From: a virus
Virus record (IMG/VR): IMGVR_UViG_3300042465_005358
Coordinates: 1 to 25,921 of that record
Length of the DNA: 25,921 nucleotides
Direction: 5' to 3' (one strand)
Each line of letters starts with the position of its first letter. Position 1 is the first letter of the stretch. Made by a program: the position numbers and the translations under genes. Of this stretch, positions 25,869 through 25,921 are shown piece after piece. Under the pieces are notes generated by a model. That model was given only the letters and a program-made list of their open reading frames with translations. It did not search any database and was not told the DNA's origin.

Positions 25869-25897
25869 CTAGGAAATACGGGTACGGATACGGGTAC
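25869..25897 (-). promoter_or_regulatory. Candidate late promoter motif, copy 3 (with duplicate half)
   Basis: On the minus strand, GTACCCGTA-TTTC-CTAG (25885-25869) lies 24 bases before the tail-fibre ATG. A second GTACCCGTA (25897-25889) precedes it by three bases. The spacing to YTAG matches the copies at 3194-3210 and 6031-6047. Confidence 0.6.
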
Positions 25898-25921
25898 TAG
25901 CGTTGCACCCCGGTGAGCGGC

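Noticed and set aside
1-25921. Diversity-generating retroelement as in BPP-1
   Set aside because: The virion genes resemble BPP-1, but I saw no reverse transcriptase and no template/variable repeat pair in the window.

Overview
This window is part of a GC-rich, double-stranded DNA tailed phage genome, most likely a podovirus whose virion resembles that of Bordetella phage BPP-1. Reading leftward on the minus strand, the head genes are terminase small and large subunits, a GNAT acetyltransferase, a small Ala-rich protein, a 570-residue head-to-tail connector portal, a staple-like protein, a Bbp19-like protein, a scaffold, a BPP-1-type major capsid protein, a Bbp16-like cement protein, a small linker gene and the start of a tail-tubular-A-like protein cut by the left edge. 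A second minus-strand late block (25844 to 19060) carries two pectate-lyase-fold tail fibre/tailspike genes, further virion-type proteins and small membrane proteins that may act in lysis. No integrase, repressor/integrase cassette, tRNA, CRISPR array or DNA polymerase was found. The host cannot be named. Sigma70-like promoters and a lipobox membrane protein fit a Gram-negative host.

The early genes lie on the plus strand from 13389 to 18919. They form a tightly packed operon with ATGA, GTGA and TGATG overlaps: small zinc-ribbon and winged-helix proteins, a run of small coiled-coil proteins sharing sequence modules, a RusA Holliday-junction resolvase, a tail-fibre-like beta protein, then a Bet/RecT-family single-strand annealing protein and a Gp157-family protein from a separate strong promoter. 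To their left a minus-strand pair (SprT-like HExxH protein and metallophosphoesterase) diverges from the operon. Further left are a solitary plus-strand gene (11320) and a series of small minus-strand genes (9817 to 7745) leading into the terminase genes.

The most unusual part is the roughly 1.5 kb between 9818 and 11319, which has no convincing protein gene. From 10190 to 11075 it holds a head-to-tail array of about six short transcription units. Each is about 90 to 135 nt, most have a consensus sigma70 promoter with a 16-bp spacer, and nearly all end in a strong intrinsic terminator. In several junctions the -35 box of one unit lies inside the terminator of the unit before it. I read this as a phage-encoded array of structured small RNAs.

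Three other signals stand out. (1) A 17-nt motif, GTACCCGTA-N4-YTAG on the minus strand, lies 17 to 24 nt before the first gene of three late blocks, so it may be a phage-specific late promoter. (2) Several solitary genes have a TATACT-like -10 box exactly 7 nt before their ATG, which implies leaderless mRNAs. (3) The conserved start of the small terminase gene has no usable start codon except deep inside the preceding HTH gene, which suggests overprinting or +1 frameshifting at a CCC-C site.
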